DNA of 64,000 bases from Agrobacterium vitis (GTDB lineage: Bacteria; Pseudomonadota; Alphaproteobacteria; Rhizobiales; Rhizobiaceae). The DNA lies in NCBI RefSeq assembly GCF_014926405.1, contig NZ_JACXXJ020000005.1, forward strand, positions 2,175,001 through 2,239,000, written 5' to 3'. This document shows, in pieces, positions 34,185 to 43,725 of this stretch; position 1 is the first letter of the stretch; each line of letters starts with the position of its first letter. Position numbers and translations under genes: made by a program. Below the pieces are notes generated by a model. That model saw only the letters and a list, made by a program, of their open reading frames with translations, was not told the DNA's origin and searched no databases.

Positions 34185-34591
34185 ATCTGCCGGACCCTGT
34201 TCCGGGTCTTGTGATCCGGTTTGGCTACACCTGGCATAAAGACCGCTTCAGAAAAGATAGGCCCTGCGCAATCGTGCTGACGTCCAAGGAGTCAGGTATG
34301 GTGACAGTGGTTCCGATCACCCATTCCTATCCAGAAGTCGGAGAAGAAGACCAGTCCATTCTCATCCCAGAGGACATCTGCAAGGCTATCGGATTGGATC
34401 AGGAGGCTAATTACGTCCGCGTATCTGAAATCAATCAGTTCACGTGGCCCTCGGATCGGCTGGCTCCCTTGCCGCACGATCAAACCCGTTGCGACTATGG
34501 CATGGTTCCGGAGAGCTTCTTTGTTGAGATTCGCAAGAAACTCGCGGAAATCGTCAGAGCGAAGCGGATGAAAGCCCTCAAAGTCGATTGA
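34181..34591 (+). CDS. PemK/MazF-like toxin
   Basis: 136 residues, starting at GTG that overlaps the antitoxin stop by 4 bases. The pattern PGLVIRFGYTWHKDRFRKDRPCAIVLTSKESGMVTVVPITHSYPE and later VRVSEINQFTWPSD matches the PemK-like branch of MazF-type ribonucleases, though it is longer than typical MazF (about 110) and lacks the exact N-terminal RG-D/YW motif. The likely role is growth inhibition by RNA cleavage, neutralised by the neighbour. The two form an addiction unit beside the HsdR-N-like gene. Confidence 0.78.
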   Translation: MNLPDPVPGLVIRFGYTWHKDRFRKDRPCAIVLTSKESGMVTVVPITHSYPEVGEEDQSILIPEDICKAIGLDQEANYVRVSEINQFTWPSDRLAPLPHDQTRCDYGMVPESFFVEIRKKLAEIVRAKRMKALKVD

Positions 34592-34631
34592 TCCATGATG
34601 GTTCGCATGACTGAACCGCAAAACGGTTGCG

Positions 34632-35831
34632 TCATCCCCCACTCCCAAACAACCGCTCATCAATCGCCCGCAGCGCATGATCCACATGCCCTTCCTGCAC
34701 CAGATCGGCCTCGTCGCCAACAAGGCTGATCGGCGGGGCGCCGTCGAGGCGGACTTGCAGGGATTGGGTAAGGCCCTCCTCTAGCCCCTGCGCCAGCAGG
34801 TCATAATAGCGCGTGCCGGGGCCAGTGATGATGACGGGGAGCGTTTCGTGGAGGCTGAAGACCCGTGACAGGCCTTGGCCAAGCGCCAGCCCCGCCTGGC
34901 GGAAGGCATATTGGGCCATGCGATTGCCCTGGCGGGCCGAGAGCGCGATCTTGTCCATTTCGGTGATTGGCACGAATTTGGCGGGAATGGTATCGGGCCG
35001 CACTTCGAACGCCATGCGCAGAATGCCATAGAATCCGGCGGAAGCCTCGATACAGCCGCGCGCGCCGCAGCGGCACAATTTGCTGTCGGCGGTATTGAGC
35101 ATATGGCCGAAATTCGGGGCGCTGACCGCCACCGTGCCATCCGGCATCGGCCTTGCAATACCAAGGCCGATGCTGTGGCCGAGCGACAGCGCGATCAGAC
35201 CGCGAAACGTGCCATCCTGGGCATCCATGCGGCGGCTGAGACCGTGAGCCACCAGCAGGGTCTCGTTGCTGAGCAGAGCCATGGCCTTTTCGAAATCACC
35301 AAGGCCCGCCTTGAGGTCAAGCGGTTGCTGGCCGAATACTGGTGTCCAGAGCAGTCTTGCGCCGCCCGCATCGACAATGCCTTTGGAACTGACAGAGAGA
35401 ACGGCGACCTTTTCCGGCTCCAGTTTCGAGCGGCTGGCCAGACGGGCAAGGTTGCGGCCTAGCCCTTCGATAAAGCCTGCCGCAGACACATCAAGCGGGC
35501 GCTGCTCCTCGAAACGGTCCATCAGCTTGCCGCGAAAATCCGACAGGGTGTAATTCAGCCGGTCGGAGGAAATCCTGACCGACATCACATAGGCGAAATC
35601 CCGGCGGCGCGACAGGGCGACACGCGGTCTGCCCCGTGCGCCAGCAATCTGCTGCTCATGCCGCTCGATCACACCGGCCTGTTCCAGCTCACTGGTAATG
35701 GCGGTCACGGTTGCCGAGGCAAGACCGGTCACGGCGGCGATCTGGGTATGGGACATGGCCTGCTCCACCCGCAAGGCGGCGAGAACCAGGGCCGAATTCT
35801 GGCGGCGGATCTGTTCGGTGCTGGATTTCAT
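34632..35831 (-). CDS. ROK-family transcriptional regulator (XylR-like)
   Basis: 399 residues. An N-terminal MarR-like HTH (QIAAVTGLASATVTAITSELEQAG, near residue 33-56) is followed by a ROK sugar-kinase-like domain with the zinc motif CRCGARGCIEA near residue 252. It lies divergent from xylF, with about 400 bases between. In rhizobia the ROK XylR represses xylose genes. The sequence supports a regulator of the xyl operon; the effector is inferred. Confidence 0.88.
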   Translation of the reverse strand: MKSSTEQIRRQNSALVLAALRVEQAMSHTQIAAVTGLASATVTAITSELEQAGVIERHEQQIAGARGRPRVALSRRRDFAYVMSVRISSDRLNYTLSDFRGKLMDRFEEQRPLDVSAAGFIEGLGRNLARLASRSKLEPEKVAVLSVSSKGIVDAGGARLLWTPVFGQQPLDLKAGLGDFEKAMALLSNETLLVAHGLSRRMDAQDGTFRGLIALSLGHSIGLGIARPMPDGTVAVSAPNFGHMLNTADSKLCRCGARGCIEASAGFYGILRMAFEVRPDTIPAKFVPITEMDKIALSARQGNRMAQYAFRQAGLALGQGLSRVFSLHETLPVIITGPGTRYYDLLAQGLEEGLTQSLQVRLDGAPPISLVGDEADLVQEGHVDHALRAIDERLFGSGG

Positions 35832-36101
35832 CAGCATCGATGCGCCGACCTGTTCCTGTTTTCTGTCATCTCTGCCTGAACCACATGCCCTCCCAAAGCA
35901 TCTGTTTCACTGCAACGCCCACATCCTTCTGGGTCATCCTGAACCAGCAGGGTCTGATTTTTCTATGCCCCATTTGTCATTTTGGGAAAAGCGCTGTTCC
36001 TTTCCCTCTGGGCAAACTCACAGGTGTTGCAGGTCCCGCCCCATGCACCCGTTTATGCTCACAACAGGCGTATTGACAGGGTGAATTTCTTCTGCCAGTT
36101 A

Positions 36102-36122
36102 TTTTCTCGACTGTCGAGAAAA
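36102..36122. promoter_or_regulatory. Palindromic operator upstream of xylF
   Basis: A 21-base palindrome, TTTTCTCGAC-T-GTCGAGAAAA, with perfect 10-base arms lies 113 bases before xylF. A TTGACA box is 24 bases upstream (36073). This is a good candidate for the ROK regulator's site. The rest of 35832-36235 contains no gene. Confidence 0.6.
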
Positions 36123-36235
36123 ACAATCGTCTGGCTTGAAAGAGCCTGATGATTGGGGAACAGAGGCAGTTTTCTGGCAGCGTGGCGGCGGACGAGGAGG
36201 TCTGCCCGCGCTGCCTTCACCTGGGGAGGTTTACA

Positions 36236-37276
36236 ATGAAATCCGTTTTGAAACTGATGGCAGTGGCTGCCGTCATGACGTCTGCCTATGGTCCTGTTCA
36301 TGCCAAGGATCTGGTGGTTGGCGTGTCCTGGTCCAACTTCCAGGAAGAGCGCTGGAAGACCGATGAGGCCGCCATCAAGGAAGCGCTGAAGGCGCATGGC
36401 GCCAAGTATATTTCCGCCGACGCCCAGACATCCGCCGCCAAGCAGTTGACCGATATCGAAAGCCTGATCGCGCAAGGCGCCAACGCACTGATCGTGCTGG
36501 CCCAGGATTCGAGCGCCATTGGCCCGGCCATCGAAAAGGCTGCGGCGGAAGGCATTCCTGTCATCGGCTACGACCGTTTGATCGAGAACCCCAACACCTA
36601 TTACATCACCTTCGACAACAAGGAAGTCGGCCGCTTGCAGGCCAAGGAAGTGATGAAGGTCAAGCCCACAGGCAATTACGTGTTCATCAAGGGTGGCTCG
36701 ACCGACCCGAACGCCGATTTCGTGTTCTCCGGCCAGATGGAAGTGCTGAAAGACGCCATGGCCAGCGGCAAGATCAAGAATGTTGGCGAAGCCTATACCG
36801 ATGGCTGGAAGCCGGAAATTGCCCAGAAAAACATGGAGCAGTTTTTGACCGCCAACAACAACAAGGTCGATGCGGTCGTCTCTTCCAATGACGGCATGGC
36901 GGGCGGCGTTGTCGCCGCGCTCGAAGCACAGGGGCTTGCCGGTTCCGTGCCGGTTTCCGGTCAGGATGGCGACAAGGCAGCGTTGAACCGCGTCGCACTT
37001 GGCACCCAGACCGTCTCCGTCTGGAAAGACAGCCGCATGCTGGGCAAGAAGGCCGGTGATGTGGCCGTGGCGTTGGCTGGTGGCAAGAAGATGAGCGAAA
37101 TCCCCGGCACCGCCAAGTTCAAGGGCGGCACCAAGGGTGTGGAAATGGAATCGCAATTCCTGATGCCGCAGGCCATCACCAAGGACAATCTCAACGTCGT
37201 TCTGGATGCCAAGTGGATCACCAAGAGCGAGTTGTGCCAGGGCGTGAAAGCCGGAGCTGTGGCGGTCTGCAAGTAA
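36236..37276 (+). CDS. xylF: Xylose ABC transporter, substrate-binding protein
   Basis: 346 residues, signal peptide (cleavage after VHA near residue 23). The mature sequence follows E. coli XylF closely: [51 protein letters not shown], and [22 protein letters not shown] strong GGGGAGG site precedes the ATG. XylF binds xylose in the periplasm for XylHG. The permease follows after a 336-base gap carrying a rhizobial inverted repeat. Confidence 0.93.
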   Translation: MKSVLKLMAVAAVMTSAYGPVHAKDLVVGVSWSNFQEERWKTDEAAIKEALKAHGAKYISADAQTSAAKQLTDIESLIAQGANALIVLAQDSSAIGPAIEKAAAEGIPVIGYDRLIENPNTYYITFDNKEVGRLQAKEVMKVKPTGNYVFIKGGSTDPNADFVFSGQMEVLKDAMASGKIKNVGEAYTDGWKPEIAQKNMEQFLTANNNKVDAVVSSNDGMAGGVVAALEAQGLAGSVPVSGQDGDKAALNRVALGTQTVSVWKDSRMLGKKAGDVAVALAGGKKMSEIPGTAKFKGGTKGVEMESQFLMPQAITKDNLNVVLDAKWITKSELCQGVKAGAVAVCK

Positions 37277-37330
37277 GGGCGGTTTGGGGGGCCACAGCAG
37301 CGGAAACATGCGCTGCGGTGTGTGGTTTAC

Positions 37331-37507
37331 CCCCCTCTGCCCTGCCGGGCATCTCCCCCTCAAGGGGGGAGATCAGCAAGCGGTTTATCCCTCGCTCTTA
37401 ATTCATGATCGCGCATCTAAGCGCGTAACGTGTCAAACGAGATGGGCGCTCATCCCCATCCAATCTCCCCCCTTGAGGGGGAGATGGCTGGCAAGCCAGA
37501 GGGGGGG
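37331..37507. repeat. Inverted intergenic repeat between xylF and xylH
   Basis: Two 43-base copies in opposite orientation, 37331-37373 and 37463-37507, each with a CATCTCCCCC-TCAAGGGGG core and a CCCTCTG end. About 90 bases separate them. The element resembles the RIME-type palindromic repeats of rhizobial genomes. Between the genes it could form a long hairpin that separates xylF from xylHG expression. Confidence 0.75.
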
Positions 37508-37612
37508 CCGCGGGCTGCGCCCGTCAAAAGCACCCTATCCCGCGCCACGACAGTTCGCCATCAAGCGTGCATCTGACGCAGATCTTTAAGATCATAAAGG
37601 AGTACCCGATCC

Positions 37613-38926
37613 ATGGTGGATCACACAATCGGCGCAGCATCCAGCAGTGCGCGTCCGTCAACGATCAGTCCCTGGCGGCGGTTTTTGAATGCCACCGAAA
37701 TCGACACCCGGTTGATGGGCATGGTGGTCGCGCTGCTGCTCATCTGGTTCGGCTTTCATATTCTGTCGGATGGACTGTTTCTGACGCCGCGCAACCTGTG
37801 GAACCTGTCGGTTCAGGCCGCGTCGGTCTCGGTCATGGCCACGGGCATGGTGCTGGTTATCGTTACCCGTAATATCGATCTGTCCGTCGGATCGATCCTT
37901 GGCTTTGTCGGCATGATGATGGCCGTCACCCAAACCAAGTTTCTGCCGCAGCTGCTCGGCTACGACCATCCGCTGATGTGGGTTTTGGCACTGTCGCTCG
38001 GCATTGTCATCGGCGCTGCCATCGGGGCGTTTCAGGGCGCGATCATCGCCTTTCTCAACGTGCCGTCCTTCATCGTCACGCTGGGCGGTCTGCTGGTCTG
38101 GCGCGGCTGCGCCTGGATGGTGACGAGCGGCGCGACGGTCGCGCCGATGGATACCCGTTTTCGCCTGATGGGCGGCGGCGCGGATGGCTCGATCGGGGCC
38201 ACCGCCAGCTGGCTGGTGGGGGTCATCGCCTGCGTGTTCATCGTGTTGTCCATCCTGCATTCTCGCCGTCAGCGCAAGCGGTTTGGCTTTCCGCTGAAGC
38301 CGATCTGGGCCGAATCTTTCATAGGGCTGATCGGCTGCGGTGCGGTGCTTGGCTCCGTCAGCGTGCTCAACAGCTATTACATGCCCGTCAATCTGGCCCG
38401 CAAATATGCCGAGGCCAACAATATCGCCTGGCCGGACAGCGGGCTGGACATTTCGCTGGGTATTGCCATTCCGGTGTTGATCGCGCTTGGCATTGCCATG
38501 GTCATGAACTTCATCACCAACCGCACAAGGTTTGGCCGCTATGTGTTTGCCATTGGCGGCAATCCGGAAGCTGCCGTGCTGGCGGGCATCAAGACCCGCT
38601 GGGTAACAGTGCGGATCTTTGCGTTGATGGGCGCACTTTGCGCCATTGCCGCAGCGATTTCCACCGCCCGTCTCAATGCCGCCACCAATGCGCAGGGCAC
38701 ACTGGACGAGCTTTACACCATTGCCGCAGCCGTGATTGGCGGCACATCGCTGGCCGGTGGTGCCGGCACCATTGCCGGCGCAGTGCTGGGGGCCATCGTC
38801 ATGCAATCGCTGAATTCGGGCATGGTGCTGCTGGGCATGGATACGCCGCTGCAAAGCATCGTCATCGGCATGGTGCTGGTCGTCGCGGTCTGGCTGGATA
38901 CGGTTTACCGCGCCCGTACCCGATAA
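37613..38926 (+). CDS. xylH: Xylose ABC transporter permease
   Basis: 437 residues with about 11 membrane helices. The start [16 protein letters not shown] precedes the first helix near residue 35. XylH pattern: [45 protein letters not shown] and [37 protein letters not shown] near the C-terminus. It is the single permease of the xylose system. It is followed by xylG with 17 bases between. Confidence 0.93.
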   Translation: MVDHTIGAASSSARPSTISPWRRFLNATEIDTRLMGMVVALLLIWFGFHILSDGLFLTPRNLWNLSVQAASVSVMATGMVLVIVTRNIDLSVGSILGFVGMMMAVTQTKFLPQLLGYDHPLMWVLALSLGIVIGAAIGAFQGAIIAFLNVPSFIVTLGGLLVWRGCAWMVTSGATVAPMDTRFRLMGGGADGSIGATASWLVGVIACVFIVLSILHSRRQRKRFGFPLKPIWAESFIGLIGCGAVLGSVSVLNSYYMPVNLARKYAEANNIAWPDSGLDISLGIAIPVLIALGIAMVMNFITNRTRFGRYVFAIGGNPEAAVLAGIKTRWVTVRIFALMGALCAIAAAISTARLNAATNAQGTLDELYTIAAAVIGGTSLAGGAGTIAGAVLGAIVMQSLNSGMVLLGMDTPLQSIVIGMVLVVAVWLDTVYRARTR

Positions 38927-38943
38927 AAAGCAGGAGAAACGTT

Positions 38944-39729
38944 ATGACACAACAGAACACGCCTCTTGTGGAAATGAAGAATATCTCCATCTCCTTCGGC
39001 GGTATTCATGCCGTCGATGATGCCTCGGTGGATCTTCATGCAGGCGAGGTCGTTGCCCTGCTCGGCCATAACGGCGCGGGCAAATCGACGCTGATCAAAA
39101 TCCTGTCAGGCGCTTATAAACGCGATACCGGCGAGATCCTGATCAATGGCCAGCCTGCCGACATCAACAATCCCCGTGATGCCAAGCGCCATGGCATCGA
39201 GACCATCTACCAGACACTGGCCGTCGCCGACAATGTCGATGCCGCCGCCAATCTCTATCTGGGACGCGAGCTGCGGACCCCCTGGGGCACGCTGGATGAT
39301 GTGGCCATGGAGGCCAAGGCGCGTGAGGTGATGGGGCGGCTCAATCCGAATTTCCAGCGCTTCAAGGAGCCGGTGAAAGCCTTGTCAGGCGGCCAGCGGC
39401 AATCGGTGGCCATAGCCCGCGCCATCCTGTTCGATGCCCGCATCCTGATCATGGATGAGCCGACCGCAGCGCTTGGTCCTCAGGAAACCGCCCAGGTGGG
39501 CGAGCTGATCCTGCAACTGAAAAAGGAAGGCATCGGCATTTTCCTGATCAGCCACGACATTCACGATGTCTTCGATCTCGCCGACCGGGTGTTTGTGATG
39601 AAGAACGGCAAAGTGGTCGGCCATGCCCGCACACAGGATGTCACTAAGGATGAAGTGCTGGGCATGATCATCATGGGCAAGGTGCCGCCGGGTGCCGTGC
39701 CTGGCCCCGGGGCGATGCAGGTGGTTTGA
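38944..39729 (+). CDS. xylG: Xylose ABC transporter ATP-binding protein (single-domain)
   Basis: 261 residues from the ATG at 38944. Walker [10 protein letters not shown] near residue 42, signature [14 protein letters not shown] near 148, Walker [13 protein letters not shown], switch His in [10 protein letters not shown]. coli XylG is a fused two-domain ATPase of about 510 residues; this one has a single domain, as is usual in rhizobia, and would dimerise. The same frame is open from 37978, but the upstream part overlaps xylH and has no coding character. Confidence 0.93.
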   Translation: MTQQNTPLVEMKNISISFGGIHAVDDASVDLHAGEVVALLGHNGAGKSTLIKILSGAYKRDTGEILINGQPADINNPRDAKRHGIETIYQTLAVADNVDAAANLYLGRELRTPWGTLDDVAMEAKAREVMGRLNPNFQRFKEPVKALSGGQRQSVAIARAILFDARILIMDEPTAALGPQETAQVGELILQLKKEGIGIFLISHDIHDVFDLADRVFVMKNGKVVGHARTQDVTKDEVLGMIIMGKVPPGAVPGPGAMQVV

Positions 39730-39738
39730 GACCCAGGT

Positions 39739-40611
39739 TTACGAAGCCATGCCGGAGGCGGCAGCCGCCAGCAGGACCACGCCCAGAATGATCCGGTAGA
39801 TCACGAAGGGCCAGGTAGAGAAGCGTTCCAGGAAGCGCATCAGGCCCCAGATGGCGATGAGCGAGGAGATGCCGCCCGCCACCAGGCCGACACCGAGCAG
39901 CGCCCAACCATGGCTGTCCAGCGCCAGCTTGTGCAATTCCCAGACCTCCTTGAGACCGGCCAGAAGAATGGCCGGCAGGCCGAGCAGGAAGGAAAAGCGC
40001 GCTGCTTCCTCCCGCTTGAAGCCCAACGCCAGAGCCGCCGTCATCGTCGCGCCGGAGCGCGACACGCCGGGGATCAGCGCGCCGACCTGGGCGATGCCGA
40101 CCAGAAGAATATCCAGCGGACGAATGCTGGGCAGGTCGCGGCGATGTTTGGCCAGAAGCTCCGTGGCGGCCAGCAGCCCGCCCATGACCAGACAGGCCAG
40201 CCCCACGGCCCATAGGCTGCGCAGCGGTGAACCGCAGCTGTTCAGCGTATGCGACAACGCCAGCCCGGCGACGATAATCGGCAGCGTGGCGATCAGAATC
40301 CACAAGACCAGCTGGAAATCGAAATTCTCAAAGTCGCGGCGTTTCACGGCGCTGATCGAACCGTTGGCCAGGCCGTAAATGTCGCGCCAGAAATAGCTGA
40401 TCACACCAACCAGCGCGGCCATCTGCATGGCGGCGGAAAAGGCGGCACCGGGATCGGGCCAGCCCAGCAGCGCCGGTACCACCCGCATATGGGCCGAGGA
40501 AGACACCGGCACCAGTTCCGTCACTCCCTGCACCACGCCTAGAAACGCGGTCTGGATAAAACTCAGATCGACAAAACCCGTTGCCGAACCCACCACGCAT
40601 GCATCCGCCAT
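39739..40611 (-). CDS. uppP: Undecaprenyl-diphosphatase
   Basis: 290 residues with 8 membrane helices. The BacA/UppP signature is present: [14 protein letters not shown] near residue 31 and [10 protein letters not shown] near 177. It dephosphorylates undecaprenyl diphosphate, recycling the lipid carrier for peptidoglycan and polysaccharides, and gives bacitracin resistance. The frame starts at ATG 40611; it converges on xylG with 9 bases between stops. Confidence 0.93.
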   Translation of the reverse strand: MADACVVGSATGFVDLSFIQTAFLGVVQGVTELVPVSSSAHMRVVPALLGWPDPGAAFSAAMQMAALVGVISYFWRDIYGLANGSISAVKRRDFENFDFQLVLWILIATLPIIVAGLALSHTLNSCGSPLRSLWAVGLACLVMGGLLAATELLAKHRRDLPSIRPLDILLVGIAQVGALIPGVSRSGATMTAALALGFKREEAARFSFLLGLPAILLAGLKEVWELHKLALDSHGWALLGVGLVAGGISSLIAIWGLMRFLERFSTWPFVIYRIILGVVLLAAAASGMAS

Positions 40612-40953
40612 CTTGTACCCTTTACCTTACCCGCTCATCGCTCGTTCTGGCATCAAACGCCAGGTGTTTTGAAACCTCGACCATGGCATAAGCAAGACAG
40701 TATATTGCCGGATCGTGACAGAATACCAAAAACAGTACAGCAAGTACGCGATTTGCGATGGCGCTAATCTCCCAAGACGAGCGCGCACATCTCCGTCTCC
40801 TTTTGCGGGAAAATCAAAATGTTGGATGTGGTTTCATGACATTATTCAACATTATTAATGTTTAAACCTATTTGCCATTAAACTGAGGATTAGCAACATC
40901 ATAATGGTAACCCTGCAAGAAAGCGGGCCGTGCGGCTCCGGAGATTTTTAAAA
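40612..40953. other. Divergent promoter region uppP / chemoreceptor
   Basis: 342 bases without a gene. The half near the chemoreceptor is AT-rich (CATTATTCAACATTATTAATG, 40840-40860) and likely holds its promoter. No operator recognised. Confidence 0.5.
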
Positions 40954-42768
40954 ATGCGCATCTCTCTTGGCCAACTTCTCATATCCCTGTTCGCAGTCAT
41001 TCTTCTGGTCGTGGTCGGCCAGGGCATTTATGCGGTGACGTCGCTGAACACCATATCGGTTGGGACCAATCAGATCGTCGATAAGCGGGTTCCCTCCTTC
41101 ATCCTTATGGGGCAGATCAATGCTGATCTGGGCGATATCCGCGTTGCGCAGAGCAATTATCGCAGTGCCGCCACACCGGAGCAACGCGCCGTCTTTCTGG
41201 GATCGCTGAACAATGCCTATACCGCACTTGAGCAGGCTAGAAAGCAGTATGAGCCGCTGATCGTCGACAAAGAAGACCAGGCGCTTTACGACACCTTCTC
41301 CAAGGATTGGGCCAAGGCCGAGCAATTGTGGCAGAAGGTCAAGACATTGACGGACAGCGGCAATGCGGATGAGGCAAAACAGCTGTTTCTGGGAGACTCC
41401 CTGGCGACCTATGCCAAGGCCGGTGACGATATCCAGGCCGCTGTTGACGATCTGGCCAGCAACGTTAAAGACGAGGGCGCCTCCAACGCTGAGCAAATTT
41501 CCCTGGCCACGACCGTGACCTATATCGCTCTTGCCTTAGCGTTCAGCATCGGCATCGGTGCGGCACTGATCAGCAGCCTGCGGGTCGTGCGCCCCTTGAA
41601 GCATATGACGGACAATATGCGGACCTTGTCTTCCGGCGATACCAGCGGCAGCGTGCCTTACATGAGCCGCAAGGACGAAATCGGCGCGATGGCCGCAGCC
41701 CTTCAGGTGTTCAAAGACGGAATATTGCGCAATCGCGCCCTGGAAGCCGAAGCCGCCAGCGCCAGCGAAAAGGCCGAATCCGAAAAGCTGCGCCTTCAGC
41801 AGGACGCCGAAGCCGCAGCGCAGAAGAAATTGCTGGAAGCAACCTCCGGTCTTGCATCTGGCCTCAAGCGCCTGGCCGCCGGTGACCTCGGCTTTGAACT
41901 GAAAGAACCGTTTGCCCCGGAATTCGACGCTCTGCGCCTCGACCTGAATACCGCCGTCGCCCAATTGGGCAGCACGATTTCCACCGTTGCCACCTCTGCC
42001 AACGCTATCAGCGACGGCTCACGCGAAGTCAGCCAGAGTGCGGACGACCTTTCCAAGCGCACGGAACAGCAAGCCGCATCGCTGGAAGAAACAGCTGCCG
42101 CTCTCGACCAGATCACGGTCAATGTCAGCAATTCCTCAAAGCGCGTTGAAGAGGCGCGTGGTGTGGCGAAAGAAGCCAATAGCAGCGCGGTGCATTCCGG
42201 CAAGGTGGTTGGCGAAGCCATCAGCGCCATGCAGCGTATCGAGCATTCCTCCAACCAGATCTCCAATATCATCACCGTGATTGACGAGATTGCCTTCCAG
42301 ACCAATCTTCTCGCCCTGAATGCCGGTGTCGAAGCCGCCCGTGCGGGCGAAGCGGGCCGTGGCTTTGCGGTGGTCGCCACAGAAGTGCGCGAATTGGCGC
42401 AACGCTCGGCCAAGGCCGCGCGCGAAATCAAGGAACTGATCAACAAATCCACGCAGGAAGTGGAAAACGGCGTTCGTCAGGTGCAGGAAACCGGCGACGT
42501 TCTGAAAGCCATCGAGCATCACGTCACGACAATCAACGGCCTGATGGACGCCATCGCCACCTCCTCGCGTGAACAATCGGTCGGCCTGTCGGAGGTCAAC
42601 ACCGCCGTCAACCAGATGGATCAGGTCACCCAACAGAATGCCGCCATGGTAGAAGAAACCAGCGCCGCCAGCGCCAACCTTGCGCAGGAAAGCGTGCGTT
42701 TGCAACAACTGGTCTCGGACTTCACACTCCCCAATACCACCAGCAATCAGAGACGCCGGGCGGCGTAA
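40954..42768 (+). CDS. Methyl-accepting chemotaxis protein (4HB sensor)
   Basis: 604 residues: a transmembrane segment (8-30), a periplasmic four-helix-bundle sensor (31-185), a second membrane segment (near 190-212), HAMP (213-265), and a cytoplasmic signalling domain with the conserved hairpin tip [22 protein letters not shown] near 446. The C-terminus lacks an NWETF-type CheR/CheB pentapeptide. The ATG at 40954 was preferred to an in-frame upstream codon at 40930. No che genes flank it. The ligand is unknown. Confidence 0.93.
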   Translation: MRISLGQLLISLFAVILLVVVGQGIYAVTSLNTISVGTNQIVDKRVPSFILMGQINADLGDIRVAQSNYRSAATPEQRAVFLGSLNNAYTALEQARKQYEPLIVDKEDQALYDTFSKDWAKAEQLWQKVKTLTDSGNADEAKQLFLGDSLATYAKAGDDIQAAVDDLASNVKDEGASNAEQISLATTVTYIALALAFSIGIGAALISSLRVVRPLKHMTDNMRTLSSGDTSGSVPYMSRKDEIGAMAAALQVFKDGILRNRALEAEAASASEKAESEKLRLQQDAEAAAQKKLLEATSGLASGLKRLAAGDLGFELKEPFAPEFDALRLDLNTAVAQLGSTISTVATSANAISDGSREVSQSADDLSKRTEQQAASLEETAAALDQITVNVSNSSKRVEEARGVAKEANSSAVHSGKVVGEAISAMQRIEHSSNQISNIITVIDEIAFQTNLLALNAGVEAARAGEAGRGFAVVATEVRELAQRSAKAAREIKELINKSTQEVENGVRQVQETGDVLKAIEHHVTTINGLMDAIATSSREQSVGLSEVNTAVNQMDQVTQQNAAMVEETSAASANLAQESVRLQQLVSDFTLPNTTSNQRRRAA

Positions 42769-42792
42769 GCGTTTTCACTTCCTGGAAATGCA

Positions 42793-43725
42793 CTAAACCA
42801 AAGCGGCCAGCACCAAAGGTATCGTCACAGCTGCTATTGCTGTCTGGATGCTGATGATGCTGGCCGCCATCCGATAATCTCCTCCGAACAGCCGGGCCAT
42901 GATATAGGTGGAAGGCGTACACGGAAGCGAATTAAACAGGATGATCGTTGCCAGAGATGTGCCAGTCAGGCCAAGCGACTTACCGATCCCATAGGTGGCA
43001 ACCGGCAGTACAGCGAGCTTGATGGCCGAAGACAGCCAAATCATGCCACGCGAGGCGCGAACAGCGGCAAAATCTATTCCGGCCCCGACGCTTAACAGTC
43101 CGAGCGGCAGGGAAGCGCTTCCCAAAATTTTGAGAATGGCTGTCACGAAATCCGGCATTGGTATGCTGGCAAGATTGACCACGCCACCAATCACCACGGA
43201 TAAAATGACGGGATTGGTAACAATGGTTTTCACCATATGCCTTTTGCCGACAGGGCCGTTACCCCCATGGATCATCAGAATGAAGATCGATCCGACATTC
43301 AGCACCGGAATGGTGATGGCGATGGCCACAGCCGTCACCATCAAACCTGGCTGACCATAGAGGGCGGTCGCGGCGGCAACGGCAACATAGGTGTTGGGGC
43401 GTAAAGCCCCTTGCAGAACGGAGGAAAAAACAGGCCCCGGTCTCGGAAACAGCACTTGCAACAGAAAGACGATACTGCCGCCCAGCACAATGCCTCCCAA
43501 AAGAGCGATTGTGACCAGGGATAGAGAAATACCGGCAAGGTCAGCCGTCACGATCTGGCTGAACATCAAGGCTGGAAAGAGATAGAAGTAGTTCAACCGC
43601 TCGCACGGCATCCAGAATTCGGACGCCAAAAGAGTGCGGCGATGGAGAATGAACCCCATCAAAATCAAGGTGAAGATGGGGATCAAGGCCGTGAGTATTG
43701 TCAGCACGCGCACAAACTCCGGCAT
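42793..43725 (-). CDS. AEC family transporter
   Basis: 310 residues with 10 membrane helices, matching the auxin efflux carrier/malonate transporter family: IFTLILMGFILHRRTLL at the N-terminus, LQGALRPNTYVAVAAATALYG in the middle, and FNSLPCTPSTYIMARLFGGD near 265. Bacterial AEC proteins export or import organic acids such as malonate; the substrate here is unknown. Its ATG overlaps the stop of the pyruvate-kinase-like gene (TGATG), so translation was meant to be coupled. Confidence 0.9.
   Translation of the reverse strand: MPEFVRVLTILTALIPIFTLILMGFILHRRTLLASEFWMPCERLNYFYLFPALMFSQIVTADLAGISLSLVTIALLGGIVLGGSIVFLLQVLFPRPGPVFSSVLQGALRPNTYVAVAAATALYGQPGLMVTAVAIAITIPVLNVGSIFILMIHGGNGPVGKRHMVKTIVTNPVILSVVIGGVVNLASIPMPDFVTAILKILGSASLPLGLLSVGAGIDFAAVRASRGMIWLSSAIKLAVLPVATYGIGKSLGLTGTSLATIILFNSLPCTPSTYIMARLFGGDYRMAASIISIQTAIAAVTIPLVLAALV

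Noticed and set aside
37978..38943. Upstream extension of the xylG frame through xylH
   Set aside because: It overlaps the well-supported permease; the ATP-binding domain begins exactly at the ATG at 38944, which has an AGGAG site upstream.
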